A stretch of 64,000 nt of DNA from Ancistrus triradiatus. Its lineage: Eukaryota > Chordata > Actinopteri > Siluriformes > Loricariidae. The stretch covers positions 475,347 through 539,346 of the forward strand of contig JAJAGP010000046.1 in assembly GCA_025084515.1 (NCBI GenBank), in the 5' to 3' direction. A program made the translations under genes and the position numbers. The notes under the pieces were generated by a model that ran no database searches, was not told the DNA's origin, and saw only the letters and a program-made list of their open reading frames with translations. Of the stretch, positions 12,339 to 23,880 are shown in pieces (the first letter of the stretch is position 1; every line of letters starts with the position of its first letter).

Positions 12339-12755
12339 TTTTGTTGAATGGAAGTAAGTTATGAGATACAATTGTTTAATACATTTGCAAATCTCTAATC
12401 AGTCAGAGATTAAACAACTTTGGAAAAGGAGTTCTACAGGTGAACTGTCTTTATAAAAAGTCTAAATCTGCTTCGTTTAAATGATTCCCAACCAAACCAA
12501 CTTCTAAACTGAGAGAACAATCAGCCCACAATAAAGCAAACCATCTCCTACTTTTGTCGAATGAAAGTGAGTTATGAGATTTAAGATAATTTATTGAATA
12601 TATTTGCAAATCTCTAATCAGTCAGAGTTTTAAGAAAACCTTGAAAACCCTCTGAGATAGTGACTTTACCTAAAGTGAGGAGATCTACCGGTGAACCCTC
12701 TTATAAAAAGTCTATATCTGCTTCTCAAGAAAGATTTGGTATTTAAATGATTGAG
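12339..12755 (+). repeat. Local tandem duplication, two diverged units
   Basis: Unit 1 (12339-12490) and unit 2 (12551-12755) share TTGAATGGAAGTAAGTTATG / TCGAATGAAAGTGAGTTATG, TTGCAAATCTCTAATCAGTC, CTTATAAAAAGTCTA and ATCTGCTTC in the same order. Unit 2 has about 50 extra bases. The origin is unknown. Confidence 0.7.
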
Positions 12756-14500
12756 AAAGGGCATTCCTAACACTTGTGGTGTTCCTCAGTCCACAAAAAA
12801 CAAACCATCTACCAGTGGAGGAGATGCAGTGCTGTAGCTGCTCACTTTAGGGCTGGATGTCCTGCAAAGATCACTCAAGAGCACAACCCAGCACAGAAGA
12901 AAGTAAAACAACAACGGCGTGACATCAGAAGGGCTGGAGGAATCACTCCAAGAAGCCATACGGAGTGAAATTAAAGTCATTCAGGAGGGTTCTGCCAGTG
13001 TTTCCTGCTTTAATTTTCCGAACAGGCTTAAGCACAGGATGGCAGGATGAAAGAATGGATGACTCTGCCTCCCCCACCCCCCGCTGGATGTGGCACAGAC
13101 CGAGAAAGCATTCATCTCTGGCATTTGCAGCTCATTGTGAACGCAGCACGATAGCATCTCGGCGCCAGGTAAGTGGCTCTTAGCGTACACGTATCGCAGT
13201 GCTGAAGGTCATCGGAATGAACCTCGGCGATATTCACGTCGCTCTGCTAAGATGAGATTTCCGAATCACTGGCATTTACGGTTTAAACAGATGCTGAACT
13301 GAAATTTAGGGGGGAAAAAGATAAATAGAGCTGCGTGCTCTTACACTTGCTATATAAAGTATACTTTAAGTAAAGTGGCCGACAAATCTGAAGCATTTCA
13401 CGTATTAACTATCAACTAAACGTATTTATAATATTTTAGAGCAGAATTATTAATGTCTTAATCCCTCTGTTTGAACTCTCACTCTCTGAGCTCTCCCGAT
13501 GATATTTGCTGTATTTAAGCCCCTTTTTAGCCTCTTTTTACTGAATGGCCAGAAGTATGTAGACACCCCTTGAAATGAGTGATCCCTGTTATTTCAGTCT
13601 ATCATATGGTTTACAGGCATGAGCCGTAGCTCACGTACAAATACTACCCCATTTCATTTAAGCACTTGGGCATCTGGGTACATTTGGTCCTGGGTAACAA
13701 GTTACTATTAATATAAACAAACTTATCGTAGTTTATACTTCGTTGCGAGTTCTTTGCTATTGGATCACCCAGAGTCTGCAGACCTGTAGCCCATCAGGTC
13801 GAACAGTCTCACGCAAAACTCTCTCTTTTTTAACGCAACTTCAGACAAAGTGCATTAAAAATATGTAGACACAGAAGTTGGATCGAGTCCCTGCAAGGCC
13901 GTGTTGAGTGCGGCTGAATTACACCGTCCATAAAAGTGTAACAGGGAGACGATCAGTAGCTCATATCAGTAAAATCTGGCGGCATATTTACCTTTTTATG
14001 GAGCTGTAAATTTATCGTGAACCGAACACCATGAAAAGGAAAACTATGTTTTATAGTGTAGACTCAGAGTCCTTCAGTCTCTCTCTCTCTCTCTCTCTGA
14101 ATTCCATTACCGACTGAACTTATGGTGATGATGATCCTCTCTCGGCTGTCCCCATTATGTTTTGCTACAGAGACCCACTGCCTATTCTCAGGTTTTAAAC
14201 CCGATACCCTTCCTGATGAAACCCTCCCCATTTATCCAGCCTCAGTACCCGGTACTATAGGCCTAGGACTGCCCTGTGCACCCCACTGACTGTTTTTATT
14301 TATTTGTTTAGTTTTTTTGGTAAACAAACCACCTGACCTTCATCTTGCAAGCCCCAGCCCAGGACTGAACCCATGCCCTGTGGTACTGTGGTTTCCCACC
14401 GTTGGTTCCACTCACTGAGCCAACGATTATTTATTTAAAAGTTATATGTAAATAGAAATCATAAGAATTTTAGGTAAGCACTGAAATCACCAGGCCGTAA
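12756..14500. other. Intergenic region with minor repeat debris
   Basis: A fragment with ATGTAGACACCCC near 13556 and ATGTAGACACAG near 13863 in the same direction looks like decayed transposon ends. A TC run lies at 14080-14099. No gene was recognised. Confidence 0.4.
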
Positions 14501-14504
14501 TAAT

Positions 14505-14934
14505 AATACTAGTAATAGTTATAAAAATAGCTGTAATAATAATTATAGTAGTAGTAGTAGTAATAATAATAATAAGAATAATAAAAATACCTGTTATAAT
14601 AATGGTAACAATAACAACAACAATAATACTTGTAATAATAATTATAATAATAACTGTAAAAAATAAATAAATAAATAAATAATAATAATAAATTATTATT
14701 GTTGTTATTGCTGTTATTATTTTTGTAACAGTAATAACTCTAACAATAATAATAATAACAGTAATACCTGTAATAATAACTATAATAATAACTGTAAAAA
14801 ATTATAGTAACAATATAATAATTTTAATAATAATACTGATAATGATAATAATAATGATAATGAATTATTAAAGTAACAATGGTAACTGTAACAATATTAA
14901 CAACAACAATAATAATAACAATAATAATCAGAAT
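14505..14934. repeat. TAA/AAT-rich degenerate microsatellite
   Basis: About 430 bases are made of imperfect TAATAATAA units interrupted by CTG and ACAATAACA variants. The array directly abuts the 3' end of the RTE LINE at 14935, which ends in its own short CTT/AAG repeat. Confidence 0.85.
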
Positions 14935-15621
14935 CTTCTTCTTCTTCTTTCGGCTTCTCCCTTTATCAGGGGTCACCACAGCGAGCTAAACGTTTCCACC
15001 TCACCCTGTCCTCCACGTCCTCTACTCTCACCCCAACTCCCTGCATATCTTCATTCACCACAACCAAACGTCAGTCGTCTTTGGTCTTCCTCTCCGTCTC
15101 TTGCCTGGCAGCTCCATCTCCAACATCCTCCTACAATATATCCACTATCCCTCCTCTGCACATGTCCAAACCATCTCAGTCTCTTCCCTCTCAAATTTTG
15201 TCTCCCAATTTTCCAACCTGTGCTGTCCCTCTGATGATCTCATTCCTAATCCTGTCCACCCTAGACACTCCTAAATGAGCACCTCAACATTATTAAGTTC
15301 TGCCACTCCAGCTCTGCTTCCTGTTTCTTTGTCAGTGCCACTGTCTCTAAGCCATACAACAAGGCTGGTCTCACTACACCCCACCCTCCCCACGGCCGCT
15401 CTTACCCCCCCTTGGCGGAAGCCGACAAGGCACACCCGGACCAAAGGCACGGGAAGTGAGTACGAGCCGTCCGGCGAAGGCCACTCACGAAAAATCCCTT
15501 CTCCCTACTTTTCCTTTCCCTTTTTCTCTCCCCTTTTTTCCCCCATCCCTCCTTCCCCTCTTCTCGGGAGGCGGACCACTCCGCCCCGCCCACCCACTCC
15601 ATCCTGCCTGTACTCTCTTCT

Positions 15622-17327
15622 TTACCTCCTTCCACACTCTCCATTTCCTTGGACAGTTGATCCCAAGTACCTGAACTCCTGTACTTTTGTGACCACTGAT
15701 CCCTGTAGCCTGACAGTTCCACCTGCCTCCCTTTCATTTACACACATGTATTCTGTCTTACTACATTTGACTTTCATTCCTCTCCTTTCCAGATTATACC
15801 TCCACCTCTCCAAGTTCTCTTCTACCTGTTCCCTGTTCTCACTACAGATCACAATGTCGTCTGCAGACATCATAGTCCACGGCAATTCCTGTCTCTCCAT
15901 CATCGGAGAAAATAAGAAGGGACTCAGGGCCGATCCTTGATGCAGTCCCACCTCTACCTTGAAGCTATCTGTCACTCCTACAGCAGATCTCACCGTTGTC
16001 ACGTTGTTGTCATACATGTCCTGCACTAATCTAACGTACTTTTCAGCCACTCGAGACTTCCTCATACACCACCACAGTTCCTCCCTTGGCACCCTGTCAT
16101 AGGCTTTCTCCAAATCCACAAAGACGCAGTCTAGCTCTTTCTGACCATGTCTATACTTCTCCATCAGCAGTCTCAAAGCAAAATCGCATCTATGGTGCTC
16201 TTCCTTGGCATGAAACCATACTGTTGTTCATACACTGTCACCTCCTGTCTGAGCCTAGCTTCCACAACTCTCTCCCAAATCTTCATTGTGTGGCACATCA
16301 ACTTTATGCCCTGTAAGAGCCACAACTCTGTACATCACCCTTCTGCTTAAAAATCGGTACAAGTAAACTTTTCGTCCATTCCTCCGGCATACTCTCATTC
16401 ACCAGAATTCCATTTAATAATCTAGTCAAAAACACCACTCCCAGCTCTCCTAGACTTTTCCATACCTCAACTGATATGTCATCAGGTCCCACTGCCTTTC
16501 CGTTCTTCATCCTTTTCAAAGCTTTCCTCACTTCGTTCTTGCTAATCTTTGCTACATCCTGTTCCACAATTTCTACGCCATCCAACCTTCTTTCCCTTTC
16601 ATTTTCTACATTCATCAACTCCTCAAAATACTCCTTCCAACTTTCCCTCACCTTCTCCTCACCTGACAGTACATTTCCATTTTCTATCCTTGATCACCCT
16701 GACATGCTGCACATCCTTTCCAGCTGTATCTCTCTGTCTCACCAGCAGATACAACTCCTTCTCTCCTTCCCTACTGTCTAATCTTTCATATAACTCATCG
16801 TAGGCCTTCTGCTTGGCCTTTCCTACCTCCCTCTTTGCCCTGTGCCGCATCTCCCTGTACTCCTGCCTATTCTCATTAGTCCTGTCCCTGCCCCATTTCT
16901 TCTTTGCTGACCTCTGTCTCTGAATAACCTCCTGCACTTCCTCGTTCCACCACCAGGTTTCCTTTTCATCCTTTGCCTGTCCAGAAGACACACCCAGTAC
17001 CTTTCTACCTGTCTGTCTAATTACTGTTGTTGCTACTACCCAGTCATCTGGGAGCTCTTTCCTATCACCCAAAGTCTTTCTCAGCTCCTCTCTGAACTCC
17101 TTACAACATTCTTCCTTTCCCAACCACAACCATTTGGTCCTCTGCTCTGCCTTTGTCCTGTTCCTCTTCCTAACCACCAGAGCCATCCTGCACACCACCA
17201 TCCAATGCTGCCTAGCTACACTCTCCCTTGCCACTACCTTACAATCACCGATCTCTTTTAAGCAACCTCTTCTACATAGGATGTAGTCTACCTTGTGTTG
17301 CTCCTCCCTCCACTTCTTATAAGTCAC
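15622..17327 (-). pseudogene. RTE endonuclease / reverse transcriptase, broken into three frames
   Basis: Three adjoining - strand frames carry the protein in order. 17327-16659 has the end of the apurinic-type endonuclease (VDYILCRR, DCKVVARESVARQH) and the linker. 16651-16304 has the start of the reverse transcriptase (MKNGKAVGPDDISVEVWK, SMPEEWTKSLLVPIFKQKGD). 16176-15622 has the core: FVDLEKAYDRVPREELWW, GLHQGSALSPFLF and the active-site box, here SADDIVIC where the family has FADD. It ends with the thumb-like GMKVKCSKTEYMC and FRYLGSTV. Stops and frameshifts separate the pieces, so the copy is inactive. Confidence 0.85.
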
Positions 17328-17665
17328 CCTCTGCGCCTCCGTCTTTTGAACTATGTGTTAACCCACAGCCATTTTCATGCTTCTTGCCAAATCCACTCAC
17401 ATCTGTCCCTTCTAGGTTCCTATCCCTTTAACACAAAAACTGCGCACGAGCAGTCCCTCCCCTGCCACTTACTTTACATCACCAATCTCTTTTAAGCAAC
17501 CTCTTCTACATAGGATGTAGTCTACCTTGTGCTCCTCCCTCCACTCTTATAAGTCACCCTATCTCCGCCTTCTTTTGAAAATATGTTGTTTAACCACCGC
17601 CATTTCCATGCTCTTGCCAATCCACCACCATCTGTCCTTCTAGGTTCCTATCCTTAACACCAAAC
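17222..17665 (-). repeat. Direct duplication inside the RTE endonuclease region
   Basis: The phrases CTCTTTTAAGCAACCTCTTC, ATAGGATGTAGTCTACC, CTTATAAGTCACCCT, CATCTGTC and TTCTAGGTTCCTATCC occur once in 17246-17435 and again in the same order in 17484-17660. The copies differ mainly by single-base gaps. This duplicates part of the endonuclease C-terminus. It may be real or an assembly error. Confidence 0.75.
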
Positions 17666-17800
17666 CTGCCCATCTCTTCCTCATCTCCTTTATTACCTTC
17701 ACCAACATGACCATTGAAATCTGCACCAATCACCAGTCTCTCCTCCCTGGGAATGCTCTCAACCACTTCATCTAACTCCCCCCAGAATCTCTGAGTAGTG

Positions 17801-19300
17801 GTCGCATGCTAGCCCACCGCTGTGGACACCTAGGAGTGATCTCCTGACCTGACCCCCCTCCCTCAGACACAGTCCGCCCGTGACTCACGGTGTGTTCTCG
17901 TGTTCCTGCACCATCATTTTCGTCATTACCGCGGATCTTATTGTTCTCCGGATTCATCTCCTTGGTGCTGATTAGGAGCGGTTCCTTATTAAACTCTCTC
18001 GCTGTGACTCACATCACATCTCAGATGGTCGGCTTTAGCAACTTTCCCATAAAACATCATCTTTCACATTCAGAGCCTGCAGGTCATTAACACGTCCGGC
18101 TCCGGCATGTCAGCGACCCTTTTAGGACGAGTCCTTTTAATGAGCCTGAGTGTGTGTGTGTGTTTTAATGTGTGTGTGAGAGAGCACTGAGGTGTTGAGA
18201 GGCAGGAATTAGCACTCGGAGAACACCGAACACACGCCGAGTGCATTAAAGGAGCTGAGAATGGCTCTGTTACAACAGCGCCGGGCTGGAAGAGCCTGGA
18301 AAAGGTCATGTGAAGAGCTCTGTCACACCGAAGAGACGCCATTATTCAGAGCAATTAAAAACACAGAGAGAGGGAGAGACTTAAGATAATGAATTTCGAG
18401 TCCTGATGTAAAGAGCTTGTCACTTTTTCAGACTTTTACTCCTTCATTTCATCCATTATTACATATCATGACATAACTTATCTCCTAGATGTTACGCGCA
18501 GGAACCTGCAAACTCTAGATTTGGGCGGCCTGTCTTAATTTTCTAAATCAATTCCTGTCCTAGAACTTACAAGGGGTGGAACGGCCGCAAAACAGCCACA
18601 GAGATCCCTGGTTCGATTCCAACCCGAGACTCTGCCTGTGTGTTTAAAGAAAAAGACAAATTGTTTCGGGCTACAGTTATGAAGTCATTCATTCCAACAG
18701 ATTCCGCAGATGAACCAAACATCACGTAAATTCCTTGAATCTTTAAGCTGGAGGCATCATTCAGCTGCAGTTCGTCCTCTGACCATAAGACTTGCGCCCT
18801 GATGGGCTTCATCCATCGTGCTTTCGTTTCTTTCATCCCTCCATCATCCTGCAGATCCCGACTGATTTTTCCTCCTTAAAACTTCAGCCTTTATCCATCA
18901 AACCTGCTGTAAAAGATTCGACCCATCCCTCCGTCCTGACATGACTCATCCATTTTTGGCACGCCTTGAATTTTTGATGCATAAAGCCATCAGGCTCGGC
19001 GGCGGCTGCTGCGCTGACTGTTTCCTCCGTCCATTCTTCCAGTTCTTTGAGTTTCTGCTCCCATCCTTCATCCTTCCAAAGCCAGCGGTTCTGATTCTCC
19101 TGGGAAAGTCCAGCTAGAGTCAGCAAGCCTGGGCTGACTCCACATTTCATCCTCATCCATCCAGTCGTGTAATTCTTCCCTCGGCTGCTCCGTCACCTCG
19201 CTCCTTGCTGCCACTTCTTACATGTTGAAAAAATGCGTCTTAACTTTTTCATCAATTATATAACAAACATTCCACAAAGCCTGTAACGTTTCTGTGGCGA
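17801..19300. other. Intergenic region, mixed
   Basis: It contains short TG and GAGA runs near 18148-18185 and a tRNA-like SINE head fragment at about 18570-18640 (GATCCCTGGTTCGATTCC). Open frames on both strands have no recognised content. Confidence 0.4.
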
Positions 19301-19301
19301 T

Positions 19302-19470
19302 TTCTACAGCGTTTACCAGACGCCCTCGTCCGGAGGAGTGCTGGGTAAAGGTTTTTGCTCAATCCAGTTTGGCAGAGCTTGGGTTTGAACTTACAACCTT
19401 CACCCCACCTCTGACTCAGACAGGGATTTGGCAAAGGTGTAGACCAGTTTGGGCTGCGCAAACCAAAGAC
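19302..19470 (-). mobile_element. Diverged SINE copy
   Basis: Complement of the V-type SINE: the + strand begins AGCGTTTACCAGACGCCC (the reversed tail) and continues with TGGGTTTGAACTTACAACC, the complement of a tRNA-like box B. It is strongly decayed. Confidence 0.5.
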
Positions 19471-19772
19471 ATCCGCTCTTGGCACGGGTGCAGACTTTCA
19501 GCCTGAAATCAAATTTTAGCTTGGTGGCTCAGTAGTAAGAGCCAGCAGTTCCCCAGGTGAAGGTCGGTCCAGGGTGCTTGCTCCAGATCCTCCTCATGAC
19601 CCCATACTGGGTAATTGAGTGTAAAATTTGCTCGTCTTGCTGATACCCTACAGCAGTATAGCCCATAGGTCGTTCAGCCAATGCAGAGCTTCTGTTCGGT
19701 GGAAGATGGTTTTCTTACCTCGAGCCTTAAACCAGCTTCCTCATCACTCATCGATCATTATTAATATTGTTT

Positions 19773-20378
19773 TGTGCAAACGTCTTGGGACACCTTTAGA
19801 TTAGGTATATCGTTTTAGCAGCGGTTTAATAACCATATATCGATATTTCTCAGTCTCTTTATAGAATACAACCAGAAAATACAGGATACAGTTGTAATCA
19901 GGATTTAAAAAACAGCGTCTATAGGCTCCGTTGGTGAGTATTTAGTCTTATTTCACTTGCCAAGTCGAACCTCCTACAGTCAGGAAAGCTCGTTTTGGAA
20001 GAGTAGCAGCCAAGAAAGGGTGAAAAGGCTAAGATGCGCCAAAGCTCACAAAGACTGGAATGAAGATCAGTGGAAAAGAGGATCATGGAGTGACGTCATC
20101 AGACGCACAAGTAAAAAGGCGATTTTAATCTGGATTTCTGAGCTACGGGACACGCCATGTAGTAAACAAATGTTTAGTGTTAAATCACAGACGGATAGGC
20201 AAGGTGTGCCCCTCTAAATTCTGTATTCCCCAGTATCCCAAATATCTTAGAAACACCCCTGGAGTAACTAAGTTTGAATTTTTTGGGTCCAGCCGTCGAC
20301 GTTATCATATATGGTCATTGTAGCATTGCTAAAACCTACAACAAACCGAATGGTGTCCTAAGACTTTTGCACAGTACT
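19773..20378 (+). mobile_element. Tc1-derived element with a transposase scrap
   Basis: The ends are inverted: TTGTGCAAACGTCTTGGGAC on the left and GTCCTAAGACTTTTGCACAG on the right, followed by TACTGTA. Inside, the + frame around 20006-20105 reads RVKRLRCAKAHKDWNEDQWK, part of a Tc1 transposase before the catalytic WSDE motif. The element is about 600 bp, so most of the gene is deleted. A relative is at 42824-43277. Confidence 0.75.
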
Positions 20379-20904
20379 GTATATGTCATTGATTTCAGCT
20401 CCCAACCCCATTATGATTGGTAGTTCTTCTTCACAAGCACAAAAACACTACAGCGTTGTAGTCCTATAGCTCAGCTTCATTTGATCCGTTGGTTTAAAGC
20501 CATTAATGGGAGGCTGTGTATCTGTAATGCGCCCTTCGCTGTTGTTACTGCCCTAATGACATCCTCCTTGCGTTGCATGCTGGGAAATGGGCGGCGGGGG
20601 GGAGCCGGAGCTGAAGAAACCCTTTATTCAGACGCATCAATCGTGAGCTTCCTCCCTGCCCCGTGGAGGAAACGAGAGACAGGGCCCTCCAGATAATGTC
20701 TTTCATGGTTCGGCGGCCTTGCAGGGCTTCCCCTGCTGTACTCGTTCTTAAAATGGGCAAAGGAATAGCGGAACGGATCGGATTCGCACCCGCTGCCGCT
20801 TTAATGTCCCAAACGCAGGCGCATCCAGACCAGTGGAACAGTCAGGGAGCACCGGGATGGCAGGACAAACCTTCAATAAACAGAAAATGGAAAATAACAA
20901 AAGC

Positions 20905-21050
20905 ATAGCCATTTTAGGACTAATCAGCAGAAGGTTGAGGGTGCAAGTCCCAACCACTGTTATGCCCTTGAGCCACCAACCCAACCCTGAGCTTCTGGGT
21001 CTGCAGGGCGTAAGTTTGCACCCCTTACAAAATCGTATCCCTTCTCTTAT
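20905..21050 (+). mobile_element. Diverged SINE fragment
   Basis: It carries AGCAGAAGGTTGAGGGTGCAAGTCCC, in outline a tRNA-like head with box B, followed by CCCTTGAGCCACCAACCC. The tail is lost. Confidence 0.4.
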
Positions 21051-21855
21051 AGAGGGACGAATCGCTTAACGTCCACATTACGTTCTGTGAAGCAGTAGTA
21101 GTTTACATACTTTTCAGAGATGCTTGTTTTTTTCGTAAACAATAATATAAAGTAAAGCGCAATATGAAAACAGAGTGCAGGACGGTATCTTCTCTTTGTA
21201 TCTTTATAAAACTTTAAACACTTAAAAGAGAAAGAGGATCATTACCGTGTTGTTTTCTGCCTTTGACCGCAATTCTCTCTTCTGTCAGCAGGTGTCACAA
21301 GGGTGCGCTTGTACTAGCGTTCTACTTGAATTGTTTAGACTTGAATTAGATCTATATAAGACAGAATTTTATTTCCTGTCTTAAGACCATGGACCTTAAA
21401 GTAAACAGATATTGATACATAAGCAGCTCTAGTGGCTGATGCTGGTATTACAGCGTGTACAGCTCTGTTATTTCAGTAAGCGTTACAGTGGATCCTCGGA
21501 AATCAAACGCTTCTTTATCTGACCAATTCAGACGTCGGTAAAACCTGTACGCATGTGAACCAGCCTTAGGGTGTGACCGAAATGAACCGGCTTCCGATCA
21601 AACCTGAATTCGAGGTTCCACTGTACAATGAGATCATATAAATGCAAAAGCATACCAGCATTATGTCCCTTGTGGTCAGAGCTGGTATTACACTGTAATC
21701 TCTAGGGGTTAACTCTGATAAAATATTTGAATTTGCCAAAGTAGTGGTTGATGTTGGTATAGCAGCACGATTATCTTCCATTTTTTTCTAATAACACTCT
21801 TAGAGCTTACAAATGAAAGCAAGCCATTGTGAGAGGAGATCCTGTGAGGGCTGAG

Positions 21856-21968
21856 AGACTGTGGACCAGAAGGTCTGGGGTTCAAACCCTACCTCTTGCT
21901 TGGAGGTGCACGGATAGGTCGTAAGTTCCACTGGATAAAGGTGCCTGCTAAATGACTTAAATATAAAC
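21856..21968 (+). mobile_element. SINE copy with internal deletion
   Basis: Same family as 7443-7608: GGACCAGAAGGTCTGGGGTT, CAAACCCTACCTCTTGC, then the tail GGATAAAGGTGCCTGCTAAA. The central part (GCTGCCACTG onward) is deleted. Confidence 0.7.
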
Positions 21969-22224
21969 GTAGGTCCCCGGTGGTCATAAGTGGCATTACA
22001 CAAACTAACATCTAGTCTTACAAAGGTTAAGAAATAGACCCCTAGTGGTTGATGTTGGTAAAACATGCTGTGTACTTTCGTATTTTTCAAAACCTTTGGC
22101 GCCTTTTCCAGGTGATTCTCTCGTTTCTTTAAGGGTTCAGAATGTGCTACCACTTCAAGGAGGATATTGCTTCCATTCAGAAAAAGAACTCGGGTAGTTT
22201 GAGACAAACGGAGACCTTATGGGA

Positions 22225-23192
22225 TTGTCTTACATCGTCTTTATTAAGAATTACACATTTACAAAGTGCCTAAATACAGACTCTGGTGTAAACTCGTGTG
22301 GCGGGCAAAGTGTTGTGTTCTTCGGTGCCGCGGTCAGACGAAAGTGAGAATGTCCGAGGTGGCAGAAGACGCAGCGTTTGGTTTAGAGAACTGTACACGT
22401 GTAAAAATAGTGTAGCTCTGAGATCTGAGTGCTCCATGTAACTGCAAACGGACATAATACTCGAGAATAATTTGTATATATAACGATTCTCTCTGTACAG
22501 AGCGAGAAAGTGTTAGTGTAGCATGATAATATATCACGCGGGATGTTCACATTCGGCTCGGGCGTTTAGCGTAAGAAAAGAATCCAGGATGAGCCTCCTT
22601 TTGGTTCAGCTCTGAGGAGAAATGCACTCGCCGCCGAGGCTCACGGACGCTCACCTTCTCACCTAACATGGCTTGTAATTCTCAATTATATATAAGATCT
22701 GTCTACCACGCCCTCTGCTGGTGCCTCGTCCCCTTGGGTGAATTTTCCAGGGAGAGGCAACCCTGACCAGCAAAAGCAGGGTTAAAATGTGGAAGAAAAA
22801 CGCTCACATCATACAAAATAACAAAAACTAAATCTATCTGTCCCTGTTTTTGCCCAGTCTGGACTCAGAATTCAGGCAGCGGTTCACTCGAACCCAGGTC
22901 AGCCCTGTGGTTGGCTCTGGGACTGCCACCCAAGTGCCACTTCCAATATTCATAACGTACCCTGAATCCTCACTTCTGGGCGGTTAGTAGTTTGTGGTCA
23001 TACTGGCAGCCGGCGTTTGTGATGCAGAAATGATTAGGAACGATTAGTGTTCGGTTTGAGGAACTGCAGGCAGGCGTCGGTGTGATGCTCCTAAGTGTGC
23101 CGCTCTGGCGCGTTACGGGTACAGGATGGCACAGAGGTCAGACGTCACGGTGCTGGACTGAATACTTCATGAAATACTGACAGTGAGGTAGT
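22225..23192 (-). other. phf14: 3' untranslated region of phf14
   Basis: This follows the inferred TGA at 23195-23193 on the - strand and runs to a polyadenylation signal at 22245-22240. It includes small degenerate repeats but no complete transposon. Its extent depends on the terminal exon being correctly identified. Confidence 0.6.
22240..22245 (-). terminator. phf14: phf14 polyadenylation signal (AATAAA on the - strand)
   Basis: The + strand reads TTTATT, so the transcript has AATAAA. It is the only such hexamer seen between the inferred stop and about 1 kb downstream. Confidence 0.6.
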
Positions 23193-23267
23193 TCAGCTCT
23201 GGAGCTCCAGCTCAGCAGCTTCCTCGTTCACATGCTCTTCAGCAGCGTCACGAATCTCCTCTTCCTC
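23193..23267 (-). CDS. phf14: phf14 terminal coding exon (acidic C-terminal tail)
   Basis: The exon encodes EEEEIRDAAEEHVNEEAAEL then ELQS and a TGA stop. It opens in phase 0 after a good acceptor (TTTTCTTGTCAG), which matches the phase-0 donor after SSSK at 41864. In mammalian PHF14 the residues after SSSK are also acidic (they begin EDENE) and the protein ends about 24 residues later; here the tail is 24 residues. The sequence beyond the first few acidic residues differs from mammals, so this call rests on phase, length, composition, splice site and the downstream poly(A) signal rather than on strong similarity. An alternative terminal exon elsewhere in the 18.6 kb intron remains possible. 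Confidence 0.72.
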   Translation of the reverse strand, partial: EEEEIRDAAEEHVNEEAAELELQS

Positions 23268-23367
23268 CTGACAAGAAAACAAACGTCATCATGCACCCTA
23301 GAGTCTGCAGACGGAAAACTCATGGAGCTGCTGCCGTGTGGGATCCAGCAGGGGGGCAGCATCAGGT

Positions 23368-23395
23368 CACAGGTCACAGGTCACAGGTCACAGGG
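23368..23395. repeat. Short tandem repeat, AGGTCAC units
   Basis: Four copies of CAGGTCA in a row. The unit resembles a nuclear-receptor half site (AGGTCA), but the array is probably just a short tandem repeat. Confidence 0.6.
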
Positions 23396-23499
23396 AACCA
23401 GGAGAGACCAGGCTGGATTTAGAAACCGCACGGCTCCTGCATGCTTTTTCTTTCCTTCTTACAGTGAACCATTAATTACTTGAAATGTTCCTTTGGTCA

Positions 23500-23880
23500 C
23501 AGAATTAGCACTTAAAAAAAGAAATAGAATGAATATATATATATATATATACAATTAATTAATAAGTAATTAATTAAAATTGGGACAAAAAATAAACATT
23601 ATTTTGTGGAAAAAAAAATTATACAGACACAGTTATTTTCACAAAATTGCAAAAAAGGAATTTATTCAGCATTTATTATATATTTTTGTTATAAATGCCT
23701 TGTATAAATACCTCGCCACCTTGTATTTTTTAAGAATTACTCCAAATATGCCAACAGCGTTTATTATCTGTTTATTTATTATTATTGTGTAATGTAAAAA
23801 TAATATATTATTTTGTGAAAAATATATATATTTATAGGTAATGAATTAAATTATATATATATATATAAAACTGGTCTCAG
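23500..23880. repeat. AT-rich low-complexity stretch with TA runs
   Basis: It includes TA microsatellites at 23535-23551 and 23853-23868 and A- and T-rich sequence between them. Confidence 0.7.

Larger units (their letters stand above)
14935..17800 (-). mobile_element. RTE-type non-LTR retrotransposon (LINE), 5'-truncated
   Basis: Read on the - strand, the element ends at about 14935 with an AAG microsatellite tail, as RTE elements do instead of poly(A). Its 3' region carries GGGGTCACC-type text typical of fish RTE. Upstream are reverse transcriptase and endonuclease relics (see the next entry). The 5' end near 17800 falls inside the endonuclease, so more than 0.5 kb of coding sequence is missing. 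About 225 bp near 17222-17447 is repeated at about 17448-17665 with many small gaps, and 15398-15590 is a GC-rich patch that does not read as RTE sequence. Confidence 0.85.
20379..22224. other. Intergenic region between the two convergent genes, phf14 side
   Basis: Two SINE copies occur (20905-21050 and 21856-21968). 20470-20860 is a moderately CpG-rich unique stretch. The rest is AT-rich. No gene was recognised. Confidence 0.4.

Noticed and set aside
15275..15940. A 221-residue + strand open frame
   Set aside because: It is antisense to the RTE reverse transcriptase and has low-complexity Ser/Pro/Leu composition.
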